Source: Phosphoribacter sp044220725
GTDB taxonomy: Bacteria; Actinomycetota; Actinomycetes; Actinomycetales; Dermatophilaceae
DNA length: 64,000 nt
Direction: 5' to 3'
NCBI GenBank assembly: GCA_044220725.1
Contig: JBGAQN010000002.1
Location: 1 to 64,000 of the forward strand
The position numbers and the translations under genes were made by a program. How positions within the stretch are numbered: the first letter of the stretch is position 1; each line of letters begins with the position of its first letter. Below, in pieces: positions 17,828 to 26,257 of the stretch. Under the pieces are notes generated by a model. It did not search any database, was not told the origin of the DNA, and worked only from the letters and a program-made list of their open reading frames with translations.

Positions 17828-19053
17828 CGACGGAGGGCGCCCGCTTCGAGACTGAGGTACCGGGTATCTGGGGTCATTGGCCGACGACGCCCGGACTCTG
17901 GAGTTACTCGTCACTCAAGGAGTTGGAGGTCTGTCCTCGACGCTGGATGCTCTCGCGAGCGGCATACCCGGACCTGTGGGAGCGGTGGGGATATCCGTCG
18001 CTGCCGGTAGTTCCGGCGATCTTTGGGAACGTTGTCCACGGCGTTGTCGAGCGACTAGCGCAGTCGTTAGCCGACGCGGGCATCGAGTCGGCAAACCCGG
18101 TCGCCGTCATCAGCGTGCTTGGCGACCAGGGCGGCTGGCGGGGCATCGTTATGAAGGAGATCGAGCACCACCTGGCTCGGTTCGATGACAATCCTCGAGT
18201 CAGCGCGGAGCGGATCGATCGAGTGCGTGAGGAACTCCTCCGTCGCGCACCGCAGGCAGCTGACCAGGTCAAGGTCTTTCTCGGGAGGGGAGCGCTGATG
18301 TCCCGTCGCCGTTATTCGTCAGGGGAGATCTCCGCGGGGGGAAAGTCGAAATCGTCGCGATTGCCCGCGGCTCCCGGCACGCATGCCGAGCGCGAGGTGT
18401 GCGCTGATGCGTTGCGGCTGACGGGGCGTATCGACCTGTTGGTCGTTGACGATGAGGACGTAACGGTCGTCGACTTCAAGACCGGCGACGAGGACGCCGC
18501 GCACGACGATCAGGTGCGCCTCTACGCGCTCCTTTGGAGCCTCGATGCGCAGACCAACCCGGGGGGTCGGCCAGCCACCAAGTTAGAAGTCGCCTACCCG
18601 TCCATCACTCGTTCCGTGGAGCCCCCCGACGAGGCGGCGTTGGGCGCGTTGGAGGGCACAACTGCCGGGCGGATCGCTGCAGCCGATGCCATCACCCAGG
18701 AGGCCTCGCCGATGGCGACGCCCAGCCCCGAGGTCTGCCGGTTCTGTCAGGTCAAGCACCTATGTGACGCCTACTGGCCGAACATCCCACCGGCGGTGTC
18801 GGAGACCTCCACCGAGGAGTGGTTCGACTTCGAGGGCCGTGCCCTTCGCCCGCACGGATCTCGTAGTTGGTATCTCGAGGCCACCAACTCCACCGCCGAG
18901 GTGCTGGTACGGACGGTCGAGACGAACGTGCCATTCCCGCAAGGCGCGCGTGTACGGCTGCTGGGCGTTCGCCGCACTATCGATCCGGACAAGGAGGACC
19001 GGCTCGTCATCGCGATGGTGAGTACGTCCGAGTGGTACGCGGTGTCCTCGTAG
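17824..19053 (+). CDS. RecB/Cas4-like PD-(D/E)XK nuclease with Fe-S cluster motif
   Basis: This encodes 409 residues with GTG start overlapping the helicase stop. Nuclease motifs are in order: His72 in GNVVHGVVERL, Asp204 in TGRIDLLVV, Asp217 and Lys219 in VVDFKTG, and QVRLY (230-234). Four cysteines, Cys37 (EVCPRRW) and Cys305, Cys308 and Cys314 (CRFCQVKHLC), match the split Fe-S cluster of AddB/Cas4-type nucleases. It probably degrades or processes DNA unwound by the adjacent helicase. About 90 residues after the Fe-S motif form an extra C-terminal domain I do not recognise. Its stop abuts the stop of the convergent DruA-like gene with no gap. Confidence 0.87.
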   Translation: MTTEGARFETEVPGIWGHWPTTPGLWSYSSLKELEVCPRRWMLSRAAYPDLWERWGYPSLPVVPAIFGNVVHGVVERLAQSLADAGIESANPVAVISVLGDQGGWRGIVMKEIEHHLARFDDNPRVSAERIDRVREELLRRAPQAADQVKVFLGRGALMSRRRYSSGEISAGGKSKSSRLPAAPGTHAEREVCADALRLTGRIDLLVVDDEDVTVVDFKTGDEDAAHDDQVRLYALLWSLDAQTNPGGRPATKLEVAYPSITRSVEPPDEAALGALEGTTAGRIAAADAITQEASPMATPSPEVCRFCQVKHLCDAYWPNIPPAVSETSTEEWFDFEGRALRPHGSRSWYLEATNSTAEVLVRTVETNVPFPQGARVRLLGVRRTIDPDKEDRLVIAMVSTSEWYAVSS

Positions 19054-21039
19054 CTACGCCCGCGCCTGATGATCCGCAGCGAACGGCAGTTGCTCGTCGG
19101 TATCGGTCGGCGGGAGAGGAACGCGGGCGCCGTGTCGGATCGGCCGCACCAGCCGGTGCTTCTTCATGGCTGTCACCACATGCTCCTGGGCCGCACGCTT
19201 CAAGGCCCATCGTTCTAGCCACCACTGAGCGACGGATGTGCCAGCGTCCTCGGGCTCGGGGTCGAGCAGATAGTCGGGCTCCATATCGATACCGAGTGAG
19301 TAGTCGCGCACGTTCTCGACGAGTGGTACGCCGTACAGGATTCGCTCACGCCCGTGCTTGAGCAGTTCGTTGGTCGACCAGCCCAGCGCTGCCAGGCCTA
19401 GGCGAACCTTGCGAAGGCGCGGGCTGACGCCCTCTCCGAACAGACTGTTGACGCGCGTCAGACCTCCGCTCTGCTCCGAGAGCCGGACCAAGGCATCCAC
19501 TGTCGCATCGGAGAAGTGGGACGTGCCGAACGAGCGGGAGCGCCCGAGTTGATGGAACCCCATGCGCTGGTTCTCCGACCCACCCATCGTCGACGCCGGC
19601 CAGAACAGCCGGTTGTACTGGCTCGATCCCGTACCGTACAGCGACGTCGTTCCCACGAACGCCAGCCGAGCCTCGCGAGTGATCGGGCGACCAGCCATAG
19701 CGGAGGCGATCTCGCTCGGCCTGGCGTACTTGGCTCGGTAGGCAGAAAGGACGGTCGGCGACACTGCCAAGGCGCCGACGAGCTTGCCGGCCGCAAGGGC
19801 GTTGTACGGAGCGACGGCACCGCACACGGTGAGGTCAGCGATCACCGTGCCGACCCGTTCGCCACGGGCTCGCCGAGCGATGCGCCCGATCTGCGACTTC
19901 GCCTTGGGATCGGCCAGCGCTTCGCGCAGCCCAGCTGCCGATGGCTTGGCTCCGAGGTAGACGCCGAGCAGGGCTTGGATCTCAAGGGTCTCTGCGAGCA
20001 GGGCAGATCGCTTGGACCTGAACAGAGGCGTCTCAGCGCGCTCAACCCACGCATCCGTCTTGATGTTGCGCACCTCGCGGATCGGACCGCCGCGGTGATG
20101 CTTCGCGCGGTGACGCTCCGCATCGGCTCGCAGACGTGCCGCGACATCCGGCGTTGGGGTCTTGAGGTCGTTCGGCTGGATAACGCCGTCGCGGAGCAGG
20201 TCGTCAACGTAGATCTCGAGCCGCTGGGTCTTGATGCGCGCGGCTAGCCAACGGGCGATCTTGTCGGTGGGCGCCGCCTGTACGTCGGCGACGAACTGCT
20301 TGGTGTCCCAGCCCATCCAGGAGTCTCGCTCGGCGATCTGCACGACAGGACTGGAGATCGCGGCCAGACCGATCACGGCGTGAAACTCGGTGGCAGCGTC
20401 GCGGATCAGGAACGGCATCGACCGACCGGGGACCGTCGAGTAGGCGTTGGACCATGTGTGGCGGAAGTAGCGCCAGATGTCGTGCAGGTTGAAGCCGGTC
20501 AGCTCGCACTTGAGGGAACTGTCCGCGATCTGCACGTACGGCTGGATCGCCTGCGATGCATCGCCCTCGTCCGCCAGAGCATCCGCGAGCTCTCGCCCGT
20601 CCCGCATCAGGTCGAAGATCGAGACGAGGCGGTCAACGTGTTCATGCGAACGTTCCATGTTCGAGACGAAGCGTCGGACGCTCGACTGGCGGAGCTGAGC
20701 GTCACGACGGATGTGCTCTTGGCGGCGGATGCGTGCCTTCTCCGACTCGCTGTCGAGATGCACGTCTGGCGGACTCAGCAAGGCACCGAGCTTGTCGACC
20801 TGGATGATCCAGCCTTGGCTGACGAGATCGATCAGCGTGTGTGCTGCGGCTGCCAGTCGTGGCTTGTTGTAGAGGTCGCCGAGTTCAGCAGCGGCGATCC
20901 AGAAGTCGTGATCCACGGCGACCTCGGGATCGAGCTGCGCCCTGGACAACAGGGTGCACAGGCGGATGTAACCCCGCCGCTCACCGCTCTCCGCCCCGGC
21001 CGGCAATGCCAGAGGGATGTACTTGGCGTCCTCGGTCAT
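19054..21039 (-). CDS. DUF4338 protein (DruA-like)
   Basis: This encodes 661 residues starting MTEDAKYIPLALPAGAESGE. ATG at 21039 overlaps the GHKL gene stop as ATGA, so I prefer it to the upstream in-frame start at 21075. Two stretches are diagnostic of DUF4338. WRYFRHTWSNAYSTVPGRSM, then a region ending with AERDSWMGW, lies at about 189-245. LTVCGAVAPYNALAAGKLV, then a segment ending with GTTSLYGTGSSQYNR, lies in about residues 390-480. DUF4338 is DruA in Druantia systems; its biochemical activity is not established. An N-terminal extension and a charged helical region (95-160) add length. It faces the helicase-nuclease operon with zero intergenic bases. Confidence 0.75.
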   Translation of the reverse strand: MTEDAKYIPLALPAGAESGERRGYIRLCTLLSRAQLDPEVAVDHDFWIAAAELGDLYNKPRLAAAAHTLIDLVSQGWIIQVDKLGALLSPPDVHLDSESEKARIRRQEHIRRDAQLRQSSVRRFVSNMERSHEHVDRLVSIFDLMRDGRELADALADEGDASQAIQPYVQIADSSLKCELTGFNLHDIWRYFRHTWSNAYSTVPGRSMPFLIRDAATEFHAVIGLAAISSPVVQIAERDSWMGWDTKQFVADVQAAPTDKIARWLAARIKTQRLEIYVDDLLRDGVIQPNDLKTPTPDVAARLRADAERHRAKHHRGGPIREVRNIKTDAWVERAETPLFRSKRSALLAETLEIQALLGVYLGAKPSAAGLREALADPKAKSQIGRIARRARGERVGTVIADLTVCGAVAPYNALAAGKLVGALAVSPTVLSAYRAKYARPSEIASAMAGRPITREARLAFVGTTSLYGTGSSQYNRLFWPASTMGGSENQRMGFHQLGRSRSFGTSHFSDATVDALVRLSEQSGGLTRVNSLFGEGVSPRLRKVRLGLAALGWSTNELLKHGRERILYGVPLVENVRDYSLGIDMEPDYLLDPEPEDAGTSVAQWWLERWALKRAAQEHVVTAMKKHRLVRPIRHGARVPLPPTDTDEQLPFAADHQARA

Positions 21040-22487
21040 GACTTCTGTAGCATCCGTCCATACGTGGCGCTCCACGTCTCAAGTAGGTGGTCGACATGGT
21101 GGCCATCGCGCTCCAACTGCGCCACGCTTCGGGCAAGAGACAGAAGGAGGAGTTCGATCGACGTCCGCAGGTCCGCTGCGGCGCCTCCCTCGATACGTTG
21201 CAGCGGTTGGTACAGCGCCGCGAAGGCGGGATGGTCGGCGTTGAGGGTGAGATCGAGCGTCCGCTGCGTCAGCTGCGACTGAAACATCACTGCCATCGGC
21301 AGAGCGTCGGAGCCGATCCGGTACTGGATAGAACCACTACGGCCCCGGGACGGGATCAAGGGCAGATCCGAATCAGCTGCCGCGGCGATGCGGCAGGACT
21401 TCTCTGCGGCGGCCTGGAACTTCACGTCCTCGAAAGCTTGGCGAACCCGCGTGTTCAGGAGCCGGGCAATGGACTCCAGTTCCGGTTCGAGCGCTTCGCG
21501 AAGGGTCGCGGATGGCCGGATACCCTGCTTGTTGATGGTGATGCCGAAGTGCTCATCGAGGCTCGGGTCGAACTCGATCTCGCAGCGCCACCAGTCATCG
21601 TAGTTCTCGCGCCGCTTGCCACCCATCAGGTGCCAGCCGGTCGCGATCTCTCGCCCGGCCCTGAGGATGGAGACGCCGCCCCCTCCAACGATGCCGACTC
21701 GGCGCTTGGTCACGTTGTCGAGGTTGTGCCACCGGTGCACCGGCAGCATCACAAATCGCACGATGACCACGGACGTGTCGCCACTCCTGGCTTCTAGCTC
21801 GTATTGAAGTTCATCGAACGCCAGCTGAGCCGATGCACCTTCGAGCTTGGTCGCCCTCAGCGTCGGATCGACGACCTCCACTCGTGCGCCGTTGATCGTG
21901 ATGGTGAGCCCGCCCGCGATGAAGCGGCGATACATGCGCCCCAGGTCCCGGTGCAGCGAACGCTCCAGCCAGGCCAGGCGCCGGTACTCGATCCGGTCGC
22001 ACTCGACCCAGCGAACTCGACAGCCAGAGACGCCCGCACCTCGAGCACCGCGCCGCACTACGAGTGCCGGTTCCGAGCCCGCGACGATGGCGTCGACGTC
22101 GAGCGCAACGGTCCGCTCGGCTCCGCTATTGCGCCATGCCGTGACTTCCACTCGCCTGGCTTGGCTGAGGCTTGCCGCCGGGAGGCCCATGCCGAACCGT
22201 CCGAACGACTGCCGGGCGTCGAATCTTGAGGAACCGCCGAACCGCAGGCACTGCTCCAGTTCGCCCTTGGTCATGCCGACGCCGTTGTCCTCCACAATGA
22301 TCTCCGGAGGCGTATCCGACGTGGCTCGCTGGATCGTGATCGCCACTTCCGTCGCCGAGGCCTGCAGCGAGTTGTCGACGAGTTCCGCGAGCGCGGTTGA
22401 GATGTTCAGGTAGCCGGCCTCGCGAACCGCCCGAATGAAGTTGGACGACACCACGAGATCGTCAGCACGTTGGGCATGTCGGCTCAT
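21036..22487 (-). CDS. GHKL (Hsp90-like/HATPase) ATP-binding protein
   Basis: This encodes 483 residues. The Bergerat-fold ATP site is complete: ALAELVDNSLQA (Glu35, Asp38, Asn39), VEDNGVGM (66-72) and GRFGMGLPAAS (96-106). No histidine-kinase phosphoacceptor domain is present, so it belongs with the MutL/Hsp90/Morc-like side of the family, where ATP binding closes a dimer clamp. An in-frame TTG at 22583 overlaps the upstream gene, but ATG 22487 has GGAGA upstream and matches the normal domain start. It lies between the Fpg-like gene (92 bp upstream) and the DruA-like gene (4-base overlap), so it is probably a core part of the same system. Confidence 0.85.
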   Translation of the reverse strand: MSRHAQRADDLVVSSNFIRAVREAGYLNISTALAELVDNSLQASATEVAITIQRATSDTPPEIIVEDNGVGMTKGELEQCLRFGGSSRFDARQSFGRFGMGLPAASLSQARRVEVTAWRNSGAERTVALDVDAIVAGSEPALVVRRGARGAGVSGCRVRWVECDRIEYRRLAWLERSLHRDLGRMYRRFIAGGLTITINGARVEVVDPTLRATKLEGASAQLAFDELQYELEARSGDTSVVIVRFVMLPVHRWHNLDNVTKRRVGIVGGGGVSILRAGREIATGWHLMGGKRRENYDDWWRCEIEFDPSLDEHFGITINKQGIRPSATLREALEPELESIARLLNTRVRQAFEDVKFQAAAEKSCRIAAAADSDLPLIPSRGRSGSIQYRIGSDALPMAVMFQSQLTQRTLDLTLNADHPAFAALYQPLQRIEGGAAADLRTSIELLLLSLARSVAQLERDGHHVDHLLETWSATYGRMLQKS

Positions 22488-22579
22488 GATTCTCCGTAGA
22501 TCGGCGCGATAGGCGGTCGATCTAGGGTAGCTCCTCGCAAGCCGCCTGCGCAGCAGGTCAACGGCCCCGGGTTTCCCCC

Positions 22580-22960
22580 TCAAAGATGGGGCGAGATCGT
22601 GACGGTGATCCGCTTGGTTTTGGCAGGTTCGGTGAGATCGAGGCCCTGTCCGCTGACGAGGATCAGGCGGACCGTGGGTCGTACCGAGGCCGACGTCATC
22701 GCGTACGGCACGGCGCTGGTCTGCCAGACAAGCTTGCCCGTTAGCTGGAGGTCGAAGACAACCCGATGGCCAGAGGTGACGACGGTGAGCCGGCGGTCGT
22801 CGACGAGGGTGGCCGCAACCGTCTCCCCGGCTAGCGCCTCGGGCATCGCTGTCATCGACTTGAGGGAGTTGACGCCGAGTACCTGCAGCAGCGAGATCGT
22901 CTCTCCCTCCAGGCGGGTGAGAAGGGATTGGATCTCACCACTTGTTTGGATCCTGGCCAT
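22580..22960 (-). CDS. Stand-alone Fpg/Nei N-terminal-domain-like protein, catalytic residues absent
   Basis: This encodes 126 residues starting MARIQTSGEIQSLLTRLEGE. Laid beside the intact Fpg/Nei at 36507-37367 it aligns over the first domain: LKSMTAMPEALAGETVAATL with LKTYDPPPSALAGGPVDGVH, then GHRVVFDLQLTGKLVW with GIHLVFHLARAGWLRW, then SGQGLDLTEPAKTKR with DGSGFDLTEAGTKK. The N-terminal Pro-Glu of active glycosylases (MPELPEV in the host protein) is replaced by Ala-Arg. The H2TH and zinc-finger DNA-binding parts are missing. A role as a lesion or base sensor, or a structural partner of the GHKL ATPase, is inference. ATG 22969 is an alternative start. Confidence 0.7.
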   Translation of the reverse strand: MARIQTSGEIQSLLTRLEGETISLLQVLGVNSLKSMTAMPEALAGETVAATLVDDRRLTVVTSGHRVVFDLQLTGKLVWQTSAVPYAMTSASVRPTVRLILVSGQGLDLTEPAKTKRITVTISPHL

Positions 22961-23022
22961 GCCTCCCATTCTCCGTGATCCGGTGTGATCACGTCCCTCC
23001 CGCTCGGAGACGCGTGGCGACC

Positions 23023-23403
23023 TCAGGCATGGTCCAGGACGCATGCCTTGCTCACGATGACAGACGTATCCGTGTCGGCCCCGCCAACGCGACGCACCCG
23101 CGTTTGCTTGCGTCTGGCGGCCTCCGCACCTGAGCGGGAAGCGTGAACGCTGATCAAGGACCGACCGGCCCAGACAAGCCAGACGTGCACCGGAAGCCCA
23201 TCGGCCTGTCGGCGGATGGGGCTATGCGGCGAGTCCACGACCGCCACGCCCGCTGCCACCTGCACAGGGTCGAGGTCGGGTGCTTCCTCGCGGATGCGGT
23301 GGATCAGTTGCTGCCGATAGTGAGCCGCATCGGGGGCGTGGACGAAGCGGGCCATACATTCACCGCCGACGAAAACGGCGAAGTCCAGCGCGGGACTGCT
23401 CAT
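23023..23403 (-). CDS. 126-aa protein of unknown function in the transposition operon
   Basis: The family is not recognised. The sequence opens MSSPALDFAVFVGGECMARF and contains ADGLPVHVWLVWAGRSLISV; it looks like a small alpha/beta protein with a basic C-terminal third (RRKQTRVRRVGG). Its ATG overlaps the stop of the second tniQ gene by four bases, so it is the last gene of the transposition operon rather than free cargo. It may be an accessory transposition factor, in the place where Tn7 has tnsE, but there is no sequence similarity I can point to. Confidence 0.6.
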   Translation of the reverse strand: MSSPALDFAVFVGGECMARFVHAPDAAHYRQQLIHRIREEAPDLDPVQVAAGVAVVDSPHSPIRRQADGLPVHVWLVWAGRSLISVHASRSGAEAARRKQTRVRRVGGADTDTSVIVSKACVLDHA

Positions 23404-24905
23404 GGGTTCCTACTTGAGGGCATGACGGTGCACGGGCACCATCGACTTGCCGAATCTTGAAAGCGGCAGGTGGGCTGCTGAGCCGAGCGAAGGGCAACGA
23501 TGCCATTGCCTCGAAGAGTGGGCCGGCCCTTCCACGCGTGCCGATCGATCTGCTCCGGAAGCAGGACCTGAAGGTCCTCAGCGGCGTTCAACAGCGGGAC
23601 TTTGAGGTCCCAACGGCCCGAGAAGGCATACCTGGTCCACCCGCGGGCCTTCATCGGTGGCATCCCGAGCGAGGCGCCGGCTGTGGACCAATCCTCGAAG
23701 CCTCGGCGCCATCGGGCGAGAATCAGTGCAATGACGGCGCGCAGGATCCGCTGGTCCGGCCGAGTGTGATCTTGGAGGCGGCCGGGCAGGGCACAGGGCC
23801 AGACCATCTGAGGTAGGTCGTCGATGTCCCAGTTCGCCGCGGTGATGTCGGTGCCGTCTGGGCGAGTCAATCGACGCTGGATGAGGGTGTGGGCACGGCC
23901 CTGGCGTCGCAACAGTTCGTCGATGGCCGGCTGCAGGGCCGCGCTGGGCTGGGTGATCTTGGCGAAGGTGTCGGCGTGCGGGTTGCGGATCCCTGCCCGG
24001 TCGCACCAGACGGCAAGCAAGTCGGCGGCTTCCTCAGTGGTAGACGCGTCCACGAGCGGTTCCACGGCAGCGAGGAGGCGGTCGACCAGGTCCGGGTCTC
24101 GGGGTGGGTTGGCCCAGCGGTGGGTGCGTCCCCATCCTGAGGAGTCAACGGCCCCGAGGCGGGTGGCAATGCCGATCGCTGACTGCCAGGCCCGCAGCGT
24201 CTGCAGGGACGTGTAGTTGGCGCCCGCAACGTGGCCTCGATGGCCTGCAGCCAGAGCAGTGAACTGCCGGGTACGTCTCAGCCGGGAAGGCCCCGCACTG
24301 ACTCTGGGGACGGCACCCAGGTCGGCGCCGCAGGTCCCTCCATCGGGTTCAGGGTGCGGACACCTTCGGCCATCAGCAGCGACCCTGAGGCGTGAAGGCG
24401 CGCTGGCGTTGAACTCGTTGCCCAGACCGGGGACGGAGCCACAGGTCGCGCAGCGGCCAACGAGGTGAAGGTCGTGGGTCAGGCAGGTGGTGATCCAGGG
24501 GAGGCGCCAAGGGAGTCGCCATGCGCCGTCCGTCTCTTCCAAACAGGCCGGGCAGAATGAGGAGCCGGCCATCCAGATCCAGGCGGCCTGCACGGTGGCT
24601 CGCGTGGCTGCGATTCCTTTGCCTGCTTTCAGTCCGAGCAGATCGATGGCCAACTGGTCGTACCGGCTGAGTTGCATTCGATGCGCCTGCGCTACCGTCA
24701 GGCCGAGGGGCGCGGCCACGCCAATCGCCTGGCTTTCGGCGAGCACGAGGCCGTGGTAACTGGGCCAGCGTCCCCTCTCGCCTGTGAGATTGACGTGCCT
24801 AGCCAAGTCGGCCAAGCTGCACTGATTGTGTGCCGCCGTGCGCACGAGGTAGGAGTGCCAGGACTCGTCCTCCAAGGGTCGAATGCGCAATGGGATCGCG
24901 TTCAT
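23400..24905 (-). CDS. tniQ: TniQ/TnsD-family target-selection protein (second copy)
   Basis: This encodes 501 residues starting MNAIPLRIRPLEDESWHSYL. The opening RPLEDESWHSYLVRTA is the TniQ signature. A zinc-binding module follows: FCPACLEETDGAW, TCLTHDLHLVGRCATCG. The length and an extended C-terminal region with helix-turn-helix-like segments resemble TnsD, which binds a fixed attachment site. The start at 24905 overlaps the upstream tniQ stop as ATGA. An open frame extends to 25046 but lacks family features. One of the two TniQ proteins probably recognises the 3' end of the AAA ATPase gene at 32.4 kb. Confidence 0.88.
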   Translation of the reverse strand: MNAIPLRIRPLEDESWHSYLVRTAAHNQCSLADLARHVNLTGERGRWPSYHGLVLAESQAIGVAAPLGLTVAQAHRMQLSRYDQLAIDLLGLKAGKGIAATRATVQAAWIWMAGSSFCPACLEETDGAWRLPWRLPWITTCLTHDLHLVGRCATCGSVPGLGNEFNASAPSRLRVAADGRRCPHPEPDGGTCGADLGAVPRVSAGPSRLRRTRQFTALAAGHRGHVAGANYTSLQTLRAWQSAIGIATRLGAVDSSGWGRTHRWANPPRDPDLVDRLLAAVEPLVDASTTEEAADLLAVWCDRAGIRNPHADTFAKITQPSAALQPAIDELLRRQGRAHTLIQRRLTRPDGTDITAANWDIDDLPQMVWPCALPGRLQDHTRPDQRILRAVIALILARWRRGFEDWSTAGASLGMPPMKARGWTRYAFSGRWDLKVPLLNAAEDLQVLLPEQIDRHAWKGRPTLRGNGIVALRSAQQPTCRFQDSASRWCPCTVMPSSRNP

Positions 24906-26257
24906 GCGGTGCGTTCCAAATGGTCGGCCAAGGCACCCCTCATCGTCGTTCCGAACTGGCGGTCGAAGTCCTCGATGTAGCCGCTTCGGGCGCTTGGACG
25001 TACGTTGCTGGACGTGAAGGTGCAGGCCCATTGGTCGACGAGCCATGTGCGGATCACGCGAGAGTGGGCGCGGCCTTCCGCCGCCAGGGCAATGGAATGC
25101 GTGTTCGGATCGTCAAGGGCGCGCTCACGCCGCCGGTAGTCGATGGCGTCGCTTACGACCGCGGTGACGGCCTGGCCAACGGCATACCAGAAGTACTCGA
25201 GGCGACCTTCGCTCTCGAGGCGGAGGAGCGTCTGAGCGGCTGCCCGCGCTCGACTCGGGCGTCCGGGGAGGAGTTCGTCGGCTGCATCTGCCATGGTGCA
25301 TCCGAAGGCCCACATATACGCGGCCAAGGCCGACGTCACCCTTCCCTGGTTCGGCGTTGTGGGGTAGCAGAGATCGGAGAGGGGGCTGACGCGGTGCAGG
25401 GGCAGTAGTCGGGGAAACCACGCAGGCTCGATCCTCTCAGGTGCCTGGCGTCGAGTGGTCGGCGCTCGGAGGAGCGACAGCTTCGGGCACTCGTGAGAGT
25501 CGGCAATCAGGCCGGTGCTCAGGGGGAACCCAGGATCGTGGATCGATTTCACGAATGCAGGGAGACGGACAGCGAGCGTCGAAGGGTCCTTGAGTGCCGC
25601 GTCCTGGTACCCCTTGCCCATCGTGAGCCGCGCGTAGTCGTCAAGCCGGAGGAAGAATTCTCGGTTCCGTGCACTGGGGGCGAGATGGGCTAGAACTGCC
25701 GCCTGTGACTCGATCTGATCGTCGGTCGCCCGGATGACCGGGCCGCCTGCCATTGGCGCTCTGGTGATGAGGACGCCGTGATGCGTGCAGATGACGTGCC
25801 AGCCAATGCGCCATGTCAGTTCGTCACGCTCGGGGCGCTCTGCAGCACAAGTCGGGCACATGCGGGGACTCCGCGCGCTGTTGATGAACCCCATCGCCCT
25901 TGTCGTTCGCGGCCGAACGCTGTGCGATGTCAGCAACGGGTCGAATCGCCGCCGGTCGTCATCGCTTATGACCAACGCCGACCCATCGAGTGAAGTCAAC
26001 AAGAGAGCGCCGATCTGGTCATCAGTGAGTCCGAAGTAGGACGCGAGCACGCGCATACTGTTTGGGGTGGCAGCAACACCGCTCATTTCGGACGTGAAGG
26101 GGTAATAGGGCCGGCGGGACCCGGGGGGGAACAGAGGTGCCATAAGCGCGGGCCATGAGACACCGTTGCGAGTTGCCAGGCGACGCGTGAAGCCCACCCA
26201 GGATTCTCCGCAGCCCGGCTCGAGACGCAGGGGCAGCGGGCTCGGGTGCCCCGTCAC
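24902..26257 (-). CDS. tniQ: TniQ/TnsD-family target-selection protein (first copy)
   Basis: This encodes 451 residues with GTG start overlapping the tniB stop (GTGA). The N-terminus PLPLRLEPGCGESWVGFTRR is the TniQ signature. MCPTCAAERPERDELTWRIG then ICTHHGVLI gives a zinc module that lacks the second CxxC of the other copy. The downstream 250 residues are probably DNA-binding. Two TniQ proteins in one operon are known from other Tn7-like elements, where they serve different target pathways. Confidence 0.88.
   Translation of the reverse strand: MTGHPSPLPLRLEPGCGESWVGFTRRLATRNGVSWPALMAPLFPPGSRRPYYPFTSEMSGVAATPNSMRVLASYFGLTDDQIGALLLTSLDGSALVISDDDRRRFDPLLTSHSVRPRTTRAMGFINSARSPRMCPTCAAERPERDELTWRIGWHVICTHHGVLITRAPMAGGPVIRATDDQIESQAAVLAHLAPSARNREFFLRLDDYARLTMGKGYQDAALKDPSTLAVRLPAFVKSIHDPGFPLSTGLIADSHECPKLSLLRAPTTRRQAPERIEPAWFPRLLPLHRVSPLSDLCYPTTPNQGRVTSALAAYMWAFGCTMADAADELLPGRPSRARAAAQTLLRLESEGRLEYFWYAVGQAVTAVVSDAIDYRRRERALDDPNTHSIALAAEGRAHSRVIRTWLVDQWACTFTSSNVRPSARSGYIEDFDRQFGTTMRGALADHLERTA

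Noticed and set aside
8296..22960. DISARM, BREX or Dpd system
   Set aside because: There is no DNA methyltransferase, PglZ, phospholipase-D nuclease or TGT-like enzyme; DUF4338 points elsewhere.
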